DNA of 64,000 nt from Neelides folsomi (lineage: Eukaryota > Arthropoda > Collembola > Neelipleona > Neelidae). Below the pieces are notes generated by a model. That model did no database searches. It saw only the letters and a list, made by a program, of their open reading frames with translations, and was not told where the DNA came from. A program made the translations under genes and the position numbers. Within the stretch, counting starts at the first letter, position 1. Each line of letters begins with the position of its first letter. The DNA is taken from assembly GCA_034687125.1 (NCBI GenBank), contig JAQGBZ010000014.1, forward strand, positions 1 to 64,000, given 5' to 3'. Positions 47,461 to 58,800 of the stretch are shown in pieces.

Positions 47461-48399
47461 ATGGTAAATATTTAATTTAATTGCCTTTCTAAAATAAAGC
47501 ATTTAAAATATTCTAATAATAATATGTAGTTAAAACAGATTTAAATTCTGTATTTACTTGTATGTATATGTAACTAACTTTATAAGGCTGCTTTGGTTTA
47601 TGTTTAAAAAATATTTTTTGATACAAATTAAAATGTAACAAAAATCTGAAATTGAAAATTTTATCTAAAATGGGTTCGTTTACCTAAATATTTAGCCACG
47701 GAGGACGACGAAAAGCCAAAGAAGAGAATACAGAGTTTTACAAAAGTCCAAAAGGCTTTCCCTCAACGAATCCATTGCAGCAGAACCCAGCCAATCGCAA
47801 TCTCAAAATCCGGGGTCAAAATCTGTTAATCGCCTTTCTGGTAATAAAGTTAGAAACATTACCTATTTGAGCAAAAATTAATTTGCTTCGTTAATTTTAA
47901 AAATATCTCTACTTTCGTATTTCGTTATATTTTTAAGGAATGAAATGTGTCATTTAAGAATCTTTTTATATAATCATCCATAATGCTCTTATTATAAATA
48001 CACTTATCTGTATTATTAATGTAATTCAACTTTTTAGGAGGAACTTTTGCATCTAGAAGTTTTGTATATGAATCGATTACTGGCTCAACGGATTTAGAGG
48101 CGAGGGCTGAAAGAATTCGCTTGGCATTTCTTGAAGCCGAAAAGGATGAAGAAAAGGTTGAATCGGATTGCGAAGAATGTAGGATTTGGACTCGGGAAGA
48201 ATACAAGACTGATTTTGAAAAATTACAGACAGAACTTCAGATTAGATTTGATTTTCGTCTGGCAAAGGAGATCCAAAAGGGAGTTCCGGAGAATCCCATT
48301 TTAAATGTTTGTTTGAGAAGTCAAAGGTCAAATGGGCAAAGCCAGAGTCAGAATCAGAGTGTGTATAGTGAGATGCTAAACAACCAAAACGTTTCTTAA
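47461..48399 (+). CDS. Unknown basic N-terminus/acidic middle protein
   Basis: Three exons: 47461-47463 (the ATG alone, followed by donor GTAAAT), 47696-47840 and 48038-48399, in phase to 169 residues. The start context gagaaaATG is good. The N-terminus is strongly basic (PRRTTKSQRREYRVLQKSKR), like a nuclear localisation or nucleic-acid-binding tail. A Ser/Gln-rich linker follows, then a charged helical region (RAERIRLAFLEAEKDEEKVE), a Cys pair (CEEC), WTREEYKTDFEKLQTELQIR, and a Gln/Ser/Asn-rich tail. The WTREEY...RFDFRLAKEI segment looks like a conserved helix pair and is the part to search with. I cannot name a family; a chromatin or kinetochore role would be guesswork. Confidence 0.7.
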
Positions 48400-49136
48400 T
48401 GTGAGTGAGCTATGAATATATAGGTATTGTTGTAATAAAGATTTAAACTAATATTATTTGGTGGAGGAACCGGGTAACAATGATGCATTGAGAATGAGTT
48501 TATGAAAATATGGAAATAACTATGAAAGTCTTACAATGATGTTTGTCAATTTCAAGAAAAGTCAATTACATATTCTATATATACACTTTACCGAAAATGA
48601 GAGCATTGGCATTTTGACATAGAACATAGTTAGTATTAAAGGTGTAATTTTCTCATCTAAAATTACATTAGTTGTCGATACATTACATCAATGGATATAG
48701 ATAATATGTAAGCAATTCATTAATGAGAAAATGAAATAAATTATGCAAATTGATTGAGTTCGCGTCAAAAGGATATTTTAATATTTATTTACATTAATGT
48801 AGAATTCATATTACTCATAAAATTAATAGAGTGAACGCAAACACGTAAAATTGGGTGTTGCGAAAGGAAGTTTGATCAATCCGCCCCGTCAACGACCAAA
48901 CGAGAAAGTCGGTGTGGTTCACTTTCCCCGTGTTGAGGTTTGTGAAAAGATCTCATCTCAAGATTCTCATGGCATGCGTATAGGCACGCTGAAGACATAT
49001 TGATCTCTCCAGAATCTTCTTTCTCTTCATCTCTATAAAACCCTTCACACCTCGATGTTCCCCAATCTCAATTAACGATAAATTATATTTGAACTAATCT
49101 CTTTGCTTCAGCCTCATTCTGGACGACCTCAAACTC
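48400..49136. other. Promoter region of the tail-anchored protein gene
   Basis: 737 bp. The A+T-rich first half is probably the 3' flank of the preceding gene. A G+C-richer patch at about 48880-49060 leads to a TATA box at 49034-49040. Confidence 0.45.
49034..49040 (+). promoter_or_regulatory. TATA box of the tail-anchored protein gene
   Basis: TATAAAA 97 bp before the start codon at 49137, at the end of a G+C-richer patch. A transcription start near 49065 is predicted. Confidence 0.5.
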
Positions 49137-49563
49137 ATGCAGAACCTCGGGCTTAACTCGAGTCGTAAACGGGTTCGACCCGACAATTGTCAACATCCCG
49201 ACAATGGGTAAGATAAAGATATTTATTATTCATGTTGTACAGTTGATAAATTATATTTACTTTTTTGAAAATATTTTTCTTCTCTCCTAAACACAAAATT
49301 AATTAATCTCTGTAAAATATTTTTAATCATTGAAAATAATTGCAAATATTGGTTTTTTGGAAAGAATTTACGAAGAATTGGAGAAACTTCGAAATCTCGT
49401 TGAAGAAGCAGAGAGCCAGCCAACAGGACCTTTAAGAGGAACAATCGATGGATCGCTGATGTCAACGGTCTTCGGGGTTGTTCTGGTCATGATCATCAGC
49501 ATCAGCATCTATGCTTTCACGAATCTTTACCGAGCTCTCGTCAAGCGCTTCGCGCAGCCATGA
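49137..49563 (+). CDS. Small tail-anchored membrane protein (89 residues)
   Basis: Exons 49137-49207 and 49365-49563 join in phase (GG/A) to 89 residues. The donor GGGTAAGA and acceptor ttggaaag are the only suitable sites between them. After a basic N-terminus (SSRKRVRPDN) comes an acidic amphipathic helix (YEELEKLRNLVEEAES), then a single transmembrane segment (STVFGVVLVMIISISIYAF), then a short basic tail (LYRALVKRFAQP). This layout is typical of single-pass proteins of the ER or mitochondrial outer membrane, or of micropeptide-like regulators. The C-terminal exon is convincing; the upstream exon is less so, because another reading frame there is also open. No family name is assigned. Confidence 0.65.
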
Positions 49564-50640
49564 GAAGAACTCTACAAAGGAACAATCCTTTTAAGTTATC
49601 ACTAGATAATAACACCTTCTTCTTATAAGAAATATAACTTGACTATTGTATAACAAAACCCTTTTGCCAAAATTGACAATTAATTAGTGAAGCCAATTGT
49701 TATAAGTAAAAGTTAATGTGATGGATTTTTTCATCATACTTCTTTAGCCATTTTTACTATTCGTGTTACAAGAAAATATTTATATGAATGTTCATATAAT
49801 TATAAATAATATAACTACAACTATTCATAATGTCAATGGACAATGGAAATTTTTAAGTATGAATTTGCACTAATGTACCATATAACACATTACAATGAAA
49901 TCGTACAGCATTAGAGTTATAAACATTTATAAATATTACATTTTTATCAAATGTTAATACATAGAAGATTTCCTCCTGTAAATCTGCTTTTGTTTGTTTT
50001 TTGAACAAATTTTGAACAATTGCTCTTTTTCTCTTTCAACATTTATAATTTTTGAAGTGGGCGTTGGGTCCAAAACATTTTCATATTATGGATTATAAAA
50101 TTATAATGGCAAATAATTTTTCTTATAGTAGTTCCTTAAGTGTAATTAATTGTCTCAGCGGTTTAATAATATGTTCATTAATTCTAATTTTAAAATAAAT
50201 ATTTAATATCGAGAAACCACTTCCCACTTTGAAGAATATTTCATGTCTGAGCATACTTACTTCACACATAATGCCAATTGTTATTCATCCATACGTAAAT
50301 ATATCATTCATATTTACTTTAAACATAACAGTATATTATTTCACTGACTAAAGATCTTTTCTCGCATATAATTTACAAAATGATATTTATACACGCTCAT
50401 TGAAAATATAGGTAGTAAGATAACTTCTTATAACTTGCTCTTTCCTTAATGATAATGTAACATTACTATCCTATGTAGTTCTATACATACATACCTTTTG
50501 TATAGTTTAGTATATCCATATGAATTTAAGAAATTCTTGAGGTTGTGAAAAGGAAATGAATTCCTTCCCACAACTCCCTCACTGGACGTGGGGATAAGAA
50601 AAGTATTAAGAGTTAATGATGAAAAAGGTTAAATAGGAAT
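49564..50640. other. Intergenic, A+T-rich
   Basis: 1.1 kb with no supported gene, RNA or repeat. It ends at the MULE transposase relic. Confidence 0.5.
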
Positions 50641-51088
50641 TTGATCTACGGCACACATCGCGTGGAGTTGGAAGAACATTATTACATCACGAGAGCTCCT
50701 ATAGATACAGGGCAATTATACATCGTTCACTCGTTAGAAAATAATATTGCCTACCCTTGCTTGTACATCCTGACTACAACTCGCACAACTGAAACCTACG
50801 CACGAATTTTCAGCTTTTTGAAATCAATGGAATTGGATTTTGCCCCTGAATCTCTTGCAGATTTTGAATTATCAGCCATGAATGAATTCAAACAAGAATT
50901 CTCAAATTAGGGGCTGCTTCTTTCACTTTAACCAAGCTCTCTGGAGAAAAATTCAGAATATTCCTGTTATGCTGAGAAACTACCAAGATTCAGAATATGC
51001 TCACAATGTTAAAAATGTTTGCTCACAATGTTTTAATTCTTGTTATTTATTTCTAAAATTCAATTGCTTCTGGTTTTTTTGTTTATAA
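50641..51088 (+). pseudogene. MULE-type transposase fragment, frameshifted
   Basis: The frame from about 50641 to 50908 encodes the catalytic-core part of a Mutator-like transposase (MULE domain): QLYIVHSLENNIAYPCLYIL, TTETYARIFSFLK and ADFELSAMNEFKQEF. The second of these resembles the usual KTEETYxRxF, and the last the DFExAAxNAF block. The match then continues in another frame from about 50903 with GCFFHFNQALWRKIQN, the CxHxxQ-like block that normally follows directly. So there is a frameshift or small deletion at about 50900-50910. Neither the N-terminal zinc finger nor the end of the transposase is visible, so this is a truncated, dead copy. No terminal inverted repeats were found around it. 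Confidence 0.85.
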
Positions 51089-52501
51089 ACTATTAATCTT
51101 TTTCATTATTGTTGATTTTTGGTTTATTTTACTTTCAAAGTTTTATCTCTTATTTAAAATTTAAATATATTATGTTTATTAATGTTTTGATTGTTTTTTA
51201 GAAATTACATTGCGTTTTGTTCGCGGAATATCCGGACTGGAGGCTACGGCCTTATATAAACATATTTGGCAGCATGTTTGTAATTTATCTGTCAATAAGT
51301 TTATTAATTCCCGTGGCTTTCAACAAACTTCAATTTTACAATACGATCATTTAATCATATTTTTATATCCTTAAGGTGTTCGATCAATTATTCAGTAGAT
51401 GCTTCAGATTTCAATCCTTTATATATCGATCACTAGGATGTTCGATCATTATATGTATCGATGCTTATATGATTAGATCTATATATGCATCGATGCTTAC
51501 ATGTTTCGATGCATTAGTATTATATGCTTTCGGTTTAGATGGTAAATGTTTAGATGCTAATGTATTCAATCCTATTACTTTCGATCGTGTGATGCGATCC
51601 CAGCCCGACATATAAAGCTTAAAGCATAGGATCCTTTAAGTTAATCATTACAGATTCAGTTCCCATTAAAGTCAAATCAATTCATCTCTTTGTTTTCTTT
51701 GTATAAATAATTTTCTTCATACACACTTAACGTGAATGCCCTGTATAAAAATACCCATCTTCTCTCTATAAACTAAACGTCCATTGATTGTGTGGTGAGA
51801 GGAAAATCGCAGAGGATAAGAGCAGTTGGAGAGGGAAGGCCTTCTCGCAAGGACGAATGAAATTAAATTCAATTCTTCTAAAACCCATCTAGTTAATTAA
51901 CTTGGGGAATTAATTGAGATTTTAAACCTTCCTGTCATTACTCATTCTTTTAATACTGATAGATCAAATTTGTGAAATCACAGTGAGATTTATTTATATG
52001 GCCAAATCCAGCCAAAACAACTTCGTCGTATTTTGTGAAATTATAAATAGGGATAATTACATATTTATTTATAATCTCATATTATAAGTCATTTAGTTTA
52101 ATAATGTAATTACGCCATTTCAGATTTAGGAAGTTTATTTAATTAATTTTTTTATTATTCAAATTACATCCGTTTGGAGAATTGACGCTATTACCATTAC
52201 TATTAAAGGCTTCCGATCAAATTGCAATATATCGAACAAAGTTTATGCTAAATATTCCCCAAATTATACAAGTAATGTATTCTGTTATTGTAACTATTAA
52301 TGAAGTGGAATATTGCAGAATAAATATGAAGGATCAAATTGTTCAGTTTTAATGAATCTCAAAGTTTATTGTACCTCATTGTTAAATAATGCATTGTTAA
52401 TGGGGAATCTCTCTGTTAATCTCTTTAATATTACAGATCAATGTAAGACGTTAAAGTTAAATAGAAATTAGGAAAGATCAAATTAGAAATTATTAAATAT
52501 A
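51089..52501. other. Intergenic region with a degenerate CGATGC-word repeat
   Basis: 1.4 kb before the galactosyltransferase start. From about 51370 to 51600 short words (TCGATC, TCGATGC, TAGATGCT) recur every 15-30 bp in a degenerate tandem manner. The rest shows nothing I can support. Confidence 0.4.
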
Positions 52502-54338
52502 ATGGTTTACATTCGGGCAAATCCGATCCGAATAGTGAGATTGAGTCGATGTTCGACTCTCAACACCTTCCTCATTGGTCTCATCTTCGCGTTCTGTCTC
52601 TTCTTTTTGGCCGTGATCACTGAAAACCATTTGACTGATTCTTCCTACTATACCAGACAAAGTAAGATAAAGGCAATCAATAGTTAAAATTATTCATACA
52701 AATGCTCTCAATTACAGATATAATGAATTACAAAGCTGAATTCTCAAATTCAAATATTATCTCTCAACTTTCAGCTGAGCTTCCAACATGGGGTTACAAC
52801 CAAAGCGTGAACATTGAAGACTATTTGGATTCTACCAGTCTGAACAGTTATCTCATTCGGCCCAAGTCATTTAATGGATTTTCATTCTGCCGTCCCAACA
52901 CTGAATTACTAATCATGGTCGCATCAGCTCCTTCCAATTTTATGGCTAGAAGAGCCATCCGTGACACATGGGGATCATCTCACGCGCTTCTTAAATACAA
53001 AATTGCACTCGTCTTTGTATTAGGATTGAGTGGGAATGACAGCATTCAAGTATGAATTAAATATCGTTTATCATTTTATTATATGTTACATAATATTTAA
53101 TATTACTCTGATAGGAAGCACTACGTCATGTATAAATATAAGGTTCAATTTAAACCATTACATTTGGTTAAAGACAGTTATTCATTCATTAGTAATTGGT
53201 AAATTTATAATGTATTTTTATCAACTAATATCAACGAGTATAACAATTTCTACTATCTATTAATATTTATACAACTGTGGTAGATTCCGATTATATAGTA
53301 AAATGGTCATTAAATACCAAAATTCAACTTTTGTGTAAGATATTTGTATAGGTAGGTTCTTAGGGTTAGTAGATAATGTGGATTTATTATGTATTGTAGA
53401 AATAATTTAATTTAATATGTGTGCAATACTTACTATATATGAACTCCATTTTTACTAAAAAAATAATTGAATATTTAAAATAGGAAACGATCAAAGAAGA
53501 ATCCGATGAACGTGGAGACATTCTCCAAGATGATTTAATAGACTCTTATCACAACTTAACTCTGAAGTCCCTTTCAATGCTTAAGTGGACCAACCTGACA
53601 TGTAACGGGAACAATCTTCCACTCCATTTCATGAAAACAGACGACGATATGTTTTTTAATATTCCTCGTCTTCTTCAAGTGATCAATGATCACAAAAGTG
53701 CCAAAATGATGTATGAGAAAATTTTACTAACCTTATGATACTTACCTATAATATGTACATATTATGTTTAAAATTAAAATGAATTAAATTATTTTTGTTA
53801 ATTTCAAAAAATTTAATTTTCAGAGGGAGAATGATTTGCGGTGCAATTCCAGTGAGCGATGGAAATTCGAAATTTTACATGCCAAAATATTTGTATCCTG
53901 AGAAAGTGTATCCGGGATATCTCTCTGGAACTGCTTACGTTCTTAAAGGAGAAATTATCCCAATGCTTCTTGGGAACGCCTTGACCACACCATTGATCCA
54001 CCTTGAAGACATTTATGTCACGGGCCTCTTGGCCAGGAAGAACAAAACATACCCTGATGATTCGCCATTTTTCACTTACGGCCACTTGGAAGCAAAGGAC
54101 AATTGCGCATTTTATCTCATGGTAGAACATTTTTAAACTTTAAAATTGATATTAAAGAAATCATTTATTAATTCAAAATAAATTACAGGTGAATTCTCAT
54201 CAAGTTCCACCGAATGAAATGAGATTTATTTGGGAGAATTCAAAGAAACCGGCTAAATGTAATCCTAAGAAGAGAAATTGGTTACGAAGAGTTCCAAAAA
54301 TGACCCAAAGGTTGAAAAATTTATGCTTATTTAAATAA
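52502..54338 (+). CDS. Beta-1,3-galactosyltransferase (GT31 family)
   Basis: Golgi type II glycosyltransferase that adds Gal or GlcNAc in beta-1,3 linkage. Five exons, 52502-52661, 52718-53049, 53484-53710, 53824-54121 and 54189-54338, join in phase to 388 residues. It has a short cytoplasmic tail, a signal anchor at about 20-42 (LIGLIFAFCLFFLAVI) and a lumenal stem. GT31 blocks follow in order: FCRPNTELLIMVASAPSNF, ARRAIRDTWGS, the metal-binding DDD at 217-219 in MKTDDDMFFN, PKYLYPEKVYPGYLSGTAYV, and HLEDIYVTGLLA. N-glycosylation sequons occur at NLT and NKT. The end is uncertain: the last exon may read through to TAA at 54336-54338, or splice at CAAAG/GTTGAA to an acceptor near 54371 and stop soon after (RHS). 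The acceptor substrate cannot be told from sequence. Confidence 0.93.
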
Positions 54339-55815
54339 ATGTTGTATAATTTAAAAAAATTGACTTTACAGGCACAGCTAAAAAGTATTATTAGGTTTTA
54401 TGCAAACAACTCTGTGCATATTGAATATTGTGCTGCTTATATTTATCTAATATTGACTTAAAATGACTATATAATATATATGGTAGATACTAATATGCGA
54501 AATATTTACATATTAAAACTAATATGTATACATACCTAGGTAGTATTTAATTTGATCAAAAATATTTTTACGCCAAAGTTATTTTGTAGGTTTTTAATGA
54601 AAATATGAAATGACCAATTCAGCCAATTCTTATTTTATGCTGCCATAATTTCTAAAATGACATCTTACAATAAATCACTTTAAATTACTTATTCATAAAT
54701 GAGATCTGAGGTTAATCTAGTCCTCTCATCTGTCCCTGTTAATGTTTAAGTCTCAAAATCTATCTTTAATGTATATTACTGTATAGTAAATAGGTATTAG
54801 TCAGAGTCAGAGTTGATGTTCTAAAATTGTTAAAATATCGCCTAAACATGTAATTTTCAGGTGTTAATTTTAAATATTAAGGGTGTACACAACTATTGAG
54901 ATATTACAGCTCCGTGGGTTGACTGGCTTGTAGGTTCGTGGATTTCTGAATAAAGAATTGATATGATACCTATTAAGAAATGCACGGTCTTTTTACGTGA
55001 ATTACTAGGTACTTAAGTACACACTACTGAATCATATAAATACATTATAATAAAAAAGTGTATAACTTATTGTTATAATCGAAACCTAAAATACAACACG
55101 AAATGGATATAAACTTTATTATATACATAAATATTTTGAACAAAAGATAATATTTGTACTTAATTGCCACTACTTAAACACCACGTAATTGCCGAAATCG
55201 CATGGCACTTGAAGTGCTTATTAATTAAGCGCAAAATGTTACATTTTGAAGTTAAATCATTTTACGTGAATTGATGTGCTTCTAAATATGAATTATCATT
55301 AAATTTGTTGATTATTAATAAAGACTTTACAATCTGCTGACTAATTAAAATTGGTTATATTATTGGCATTTCGGAATTATAATACGAATTTATTTATGCA
55401 AATAATAATTCATCAGTTTATTTCATTACTAATTTACTAGTTACATATTTATTTGACTGTTTAATCAACGATGAGAAAATTTGAAGGGTCGAGCATTTGA
55501 TCTCTAAATTAAGTTTACAAAGGTGCTTATATATTATATTATTATGTACATATACCTAAGAGGTATTACAATGTAATAGTCTTAATGTTTAAAATGAATA
55601 CTGATTTCAGTTTTATACAAAATGCAACGTCAAGACCAAGTCGACGAGACAAAAAAGCAAAGCTTATAAATATTATTCTGTTCGTTTAAAGTCAATAGAG
55701 AAATCTATCTTGATTCATCATATCATAACATACTGTGGTTATACAGACATCAGGTATCGGTATACTAAAATACATTATTTACACACGTTTAAAATTTCAC
55801 ATACTGCATCATTAT
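54339..55815. other. Intergenic between convergent GT31 and multicopper oxidase genes
   Basis: 1.5 kb of A+T-rich DNA holding the two 3' flanks. No gene, RNA or clear repeat is seen. Confidence 0.5.
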
Positions 55816-58800
55816 TTATATGAATAGATTGATAAATTGCACTAAAATAGTTAAAAGGATAACTGGGGCGATGATTTGACCAGAACTTTGTTTGTTCTTT
55901 TGCGGCGACTTTTTGGGGGGTTTGGCAGAAGAGGAAATTGTATCATATGGAGGATGCATTGGATTCGAACTATTAGGTTTTAAAGGCACAATCGGTTTTT
56001 CCATCTCGACCATGCGGATCGTTTCCGTCCCCACCCTATCTAAATAATCACCGCATTTAGGGAAGTTTTCAGGTGATGAAGGAATTTGAGAGGAATTCCC
56101 AACTTGGATGATGAGGCCCATTCCGACCTCCACGTGGAATGTAATATGGCAATGGAAGAACCAAAAACCGGGATTATCTGCTCGGAACCGGATAATTGTA
56201 AATCCGCCATCAGGAACAGTAACGGAATCTTTGATTGGTGCTCGGGATCTTCGTCTTGCGATCATGCCCTATAAAATAGATATAAACCTCAGTCGTAAAA
56301 ACTAATATTTTTATTATTATTCAGTCTGAATCAAATATTCTGTTTAATATTTCTAATGTCTTTTAGTCATGTATCAATTGAAATCAATTCTGAACTTCAA
56401 AAATAAGAATATAAATATTCTACGTAAATAACAGAGTCGGAGTCAGACAATGGCAATGAAATAAAATTGAACAAGTAAATCAAATTCAGGTATTATTGGC
56501 TTATTGGTATTCAAAGCCAAACAATGGAAAAATTATTTGTAAACTAAAAGTTCTTATCGTAATCATAAATTACAGTAAAATTGAATGACATTTTATTTAC
56601 CCGTTCATCCCGTTCTTTGACAATTGAAGGTTCTGTCACATTAGAGAGTTTTTCCATTGCAACAACACGGAAAGCATGACCATGCAAGTGGAATGGATGA
56701 TTTGCATTAAAAGTATATCCTCTGTCATATTTAAAATTCATATATTTTGAGCAAAACAAAAACATTTTATTTAACCAATCTTACTAAATAATAATAATTT
56801 AACATTTATGTATAAATGTTCATACCTGTCAACAAGGACTATTTCCACGATGGAATTCAACTCCACAGTGAGCATATGTGTGCATTCACAATATTCTTTT
56901 GTACAATCCAAGGATTGATTTGATTTTGTCCCATCGGTCCCATTGCAAGTCTTCAAACGGTTCAATGTCTCAGGTTGAGTGAGAATTGGAGAATTAGGCA
57001 TTACATGGGAAATGTAATTGAATTGGGGTGTGTACAATTTCTGTCCTTTGCGAACTAATTTATCCAGACATAAGATTACTTTTAGTTAACTCATGTCTAT
57101 TGAATTAATTCATTAATCAATCAACTTAATTAAATTACCAGTCCTTAGAGGAATATGAGGTCCATGAAATCGAATATTGTCAATTGGGTTAAAATCATAA
57201 GATAGATAAAATTGCTGATCAGCCTTTTCTGTTAAGATACTTGGATCATCGTCAGTTAGACTTGACAGTTCAGCTATTGACAAACTTGAGCCACTTATTC
57301 CAGGTGCAACATTCAACGGGTTCAATTGCTAATAAGTAATTGATATTAAAATTATTGTAGAAAAATGTTTAATAAAAGGAATTACAATTCCAGGAGTGTT
57401 TGCAGCAGCTTCAGCCCAAGTTTTGATTAAATGAGGTGGAAATGAACCCCTAGGAATTGATTCATAATTGAGAACTGCCATTTGAAAAGCAGAAGTGAAT
57501 CGATCATCACAATCCATCAAACCCCGGAATTTAATCCAATAAGATCCTGGTGGCTGATCTGCTCTTAGAACAATATCCCATCTTTCGCCAGCATAAATTA
57601 CTGAAATGTTATAGAATAAATAAATAGTTTTTATGTTTATTTCATTACTTGATTTTTAACATTTTTTATTTTTACTTGTTTTTTATATTTTTTAAGTTTT
57701 CTATTTATTATTTGTTAAATCCTTATACAGGGTGGGCTATAAGTATCTTTCTTTTTTATACAATTATTTATTTAAAAAGGAAAGATACTTATGGCCCACC
57801 CTGTAAATACTCATACATAAGAATGCACTTAGTTTGTAATTCTTTACCAATAGAAGAAACTGTTTTTGGCTCAAGATCAAAGCCATCTGAATTGATGACG
57901 ATAAAAGTGTGTTTTTCAATTGACACCTCAAGTGGACAATTTAGCACTCCATTAGAAATGAGCCGAAGTCGGTAAGAATTCCCTTGTTTGACTCGAACTT
58001 CGTAGGGAGAAACGAATGGATTTTCTTTGTTCTCCAAGGTCTCGTTAGGTGTGAAGTGTTTGAAAAATCCTGGAGGGAATCCTTTGCCATTTATCAGAAT
58101 TCCTCTTGGTTTATTGTCCCCATCGTCATGATGATGATTGAGGAAAACTGGGAGTGAAAGTTCACCCAACCAGTCCCAAATTAAAATTTCATGTTCAGGA
58201 AGGTCAAAGTCATACAAATGAAGATGCTTCTCGTCAACTTTTGGTTTCCTTACAACTAAAGAACCGAACACGCCATCACCCCTTTGGAAACCGGCATGGG
58301 AATGCCAAAAGTAACTTCCACCCAAAGGGACATCAAACTCGTATCTGATTCATAATGATTTTACATAATAAATACATTAAGAACACGCAGAATTGAGAAT
58401 TAAGGCGTACATTAAAAAATTGTAAAAAATATGATTTTTTATCATTCATACCATCATTATTTTTTGTTAATTTTGAATATGACGTATTTCTTACCTGAAT
58501 GTATTCCCTGAAGGAATTGGGCATTGAGTAATTCCAGGAACTCCATCCATCCAAGGTGTGCCTTTTTGATGAATTCCATGCCAGTGAATAGCCGTTCCTT
58601 CGCCGTATAAATGATTATGGATGTCGGCTACAATAGTATCTCCTTCGCAGACCTAATATAATTCATTTAAATTACTACTTTCTGCCCCCATAATAAATAT
58701 AGTGAACTCTACAGAGAGATGAATGATAAATGATAAGGTATACTTTAATAATGTATTTTAATACTGTAGTATCTCACATAAATTATATACATAATAATAC

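Noticed and set aside
49170-49183. GGGTTCGACCCG resembling a tRNA T-arm / B box
   Set aside because: The flanking bases do not form a 5-bp T-stem with a 7-nt loop, and no A box or acceptor stem is present. It lies in the first exon of the tail-anchored protein gene.
53813-54130. 105-codon frame antisense to galactosyltransferase exon 4
   Set aside because: It lies wholly opposite a conserved GT31 exon and has no features of its own.
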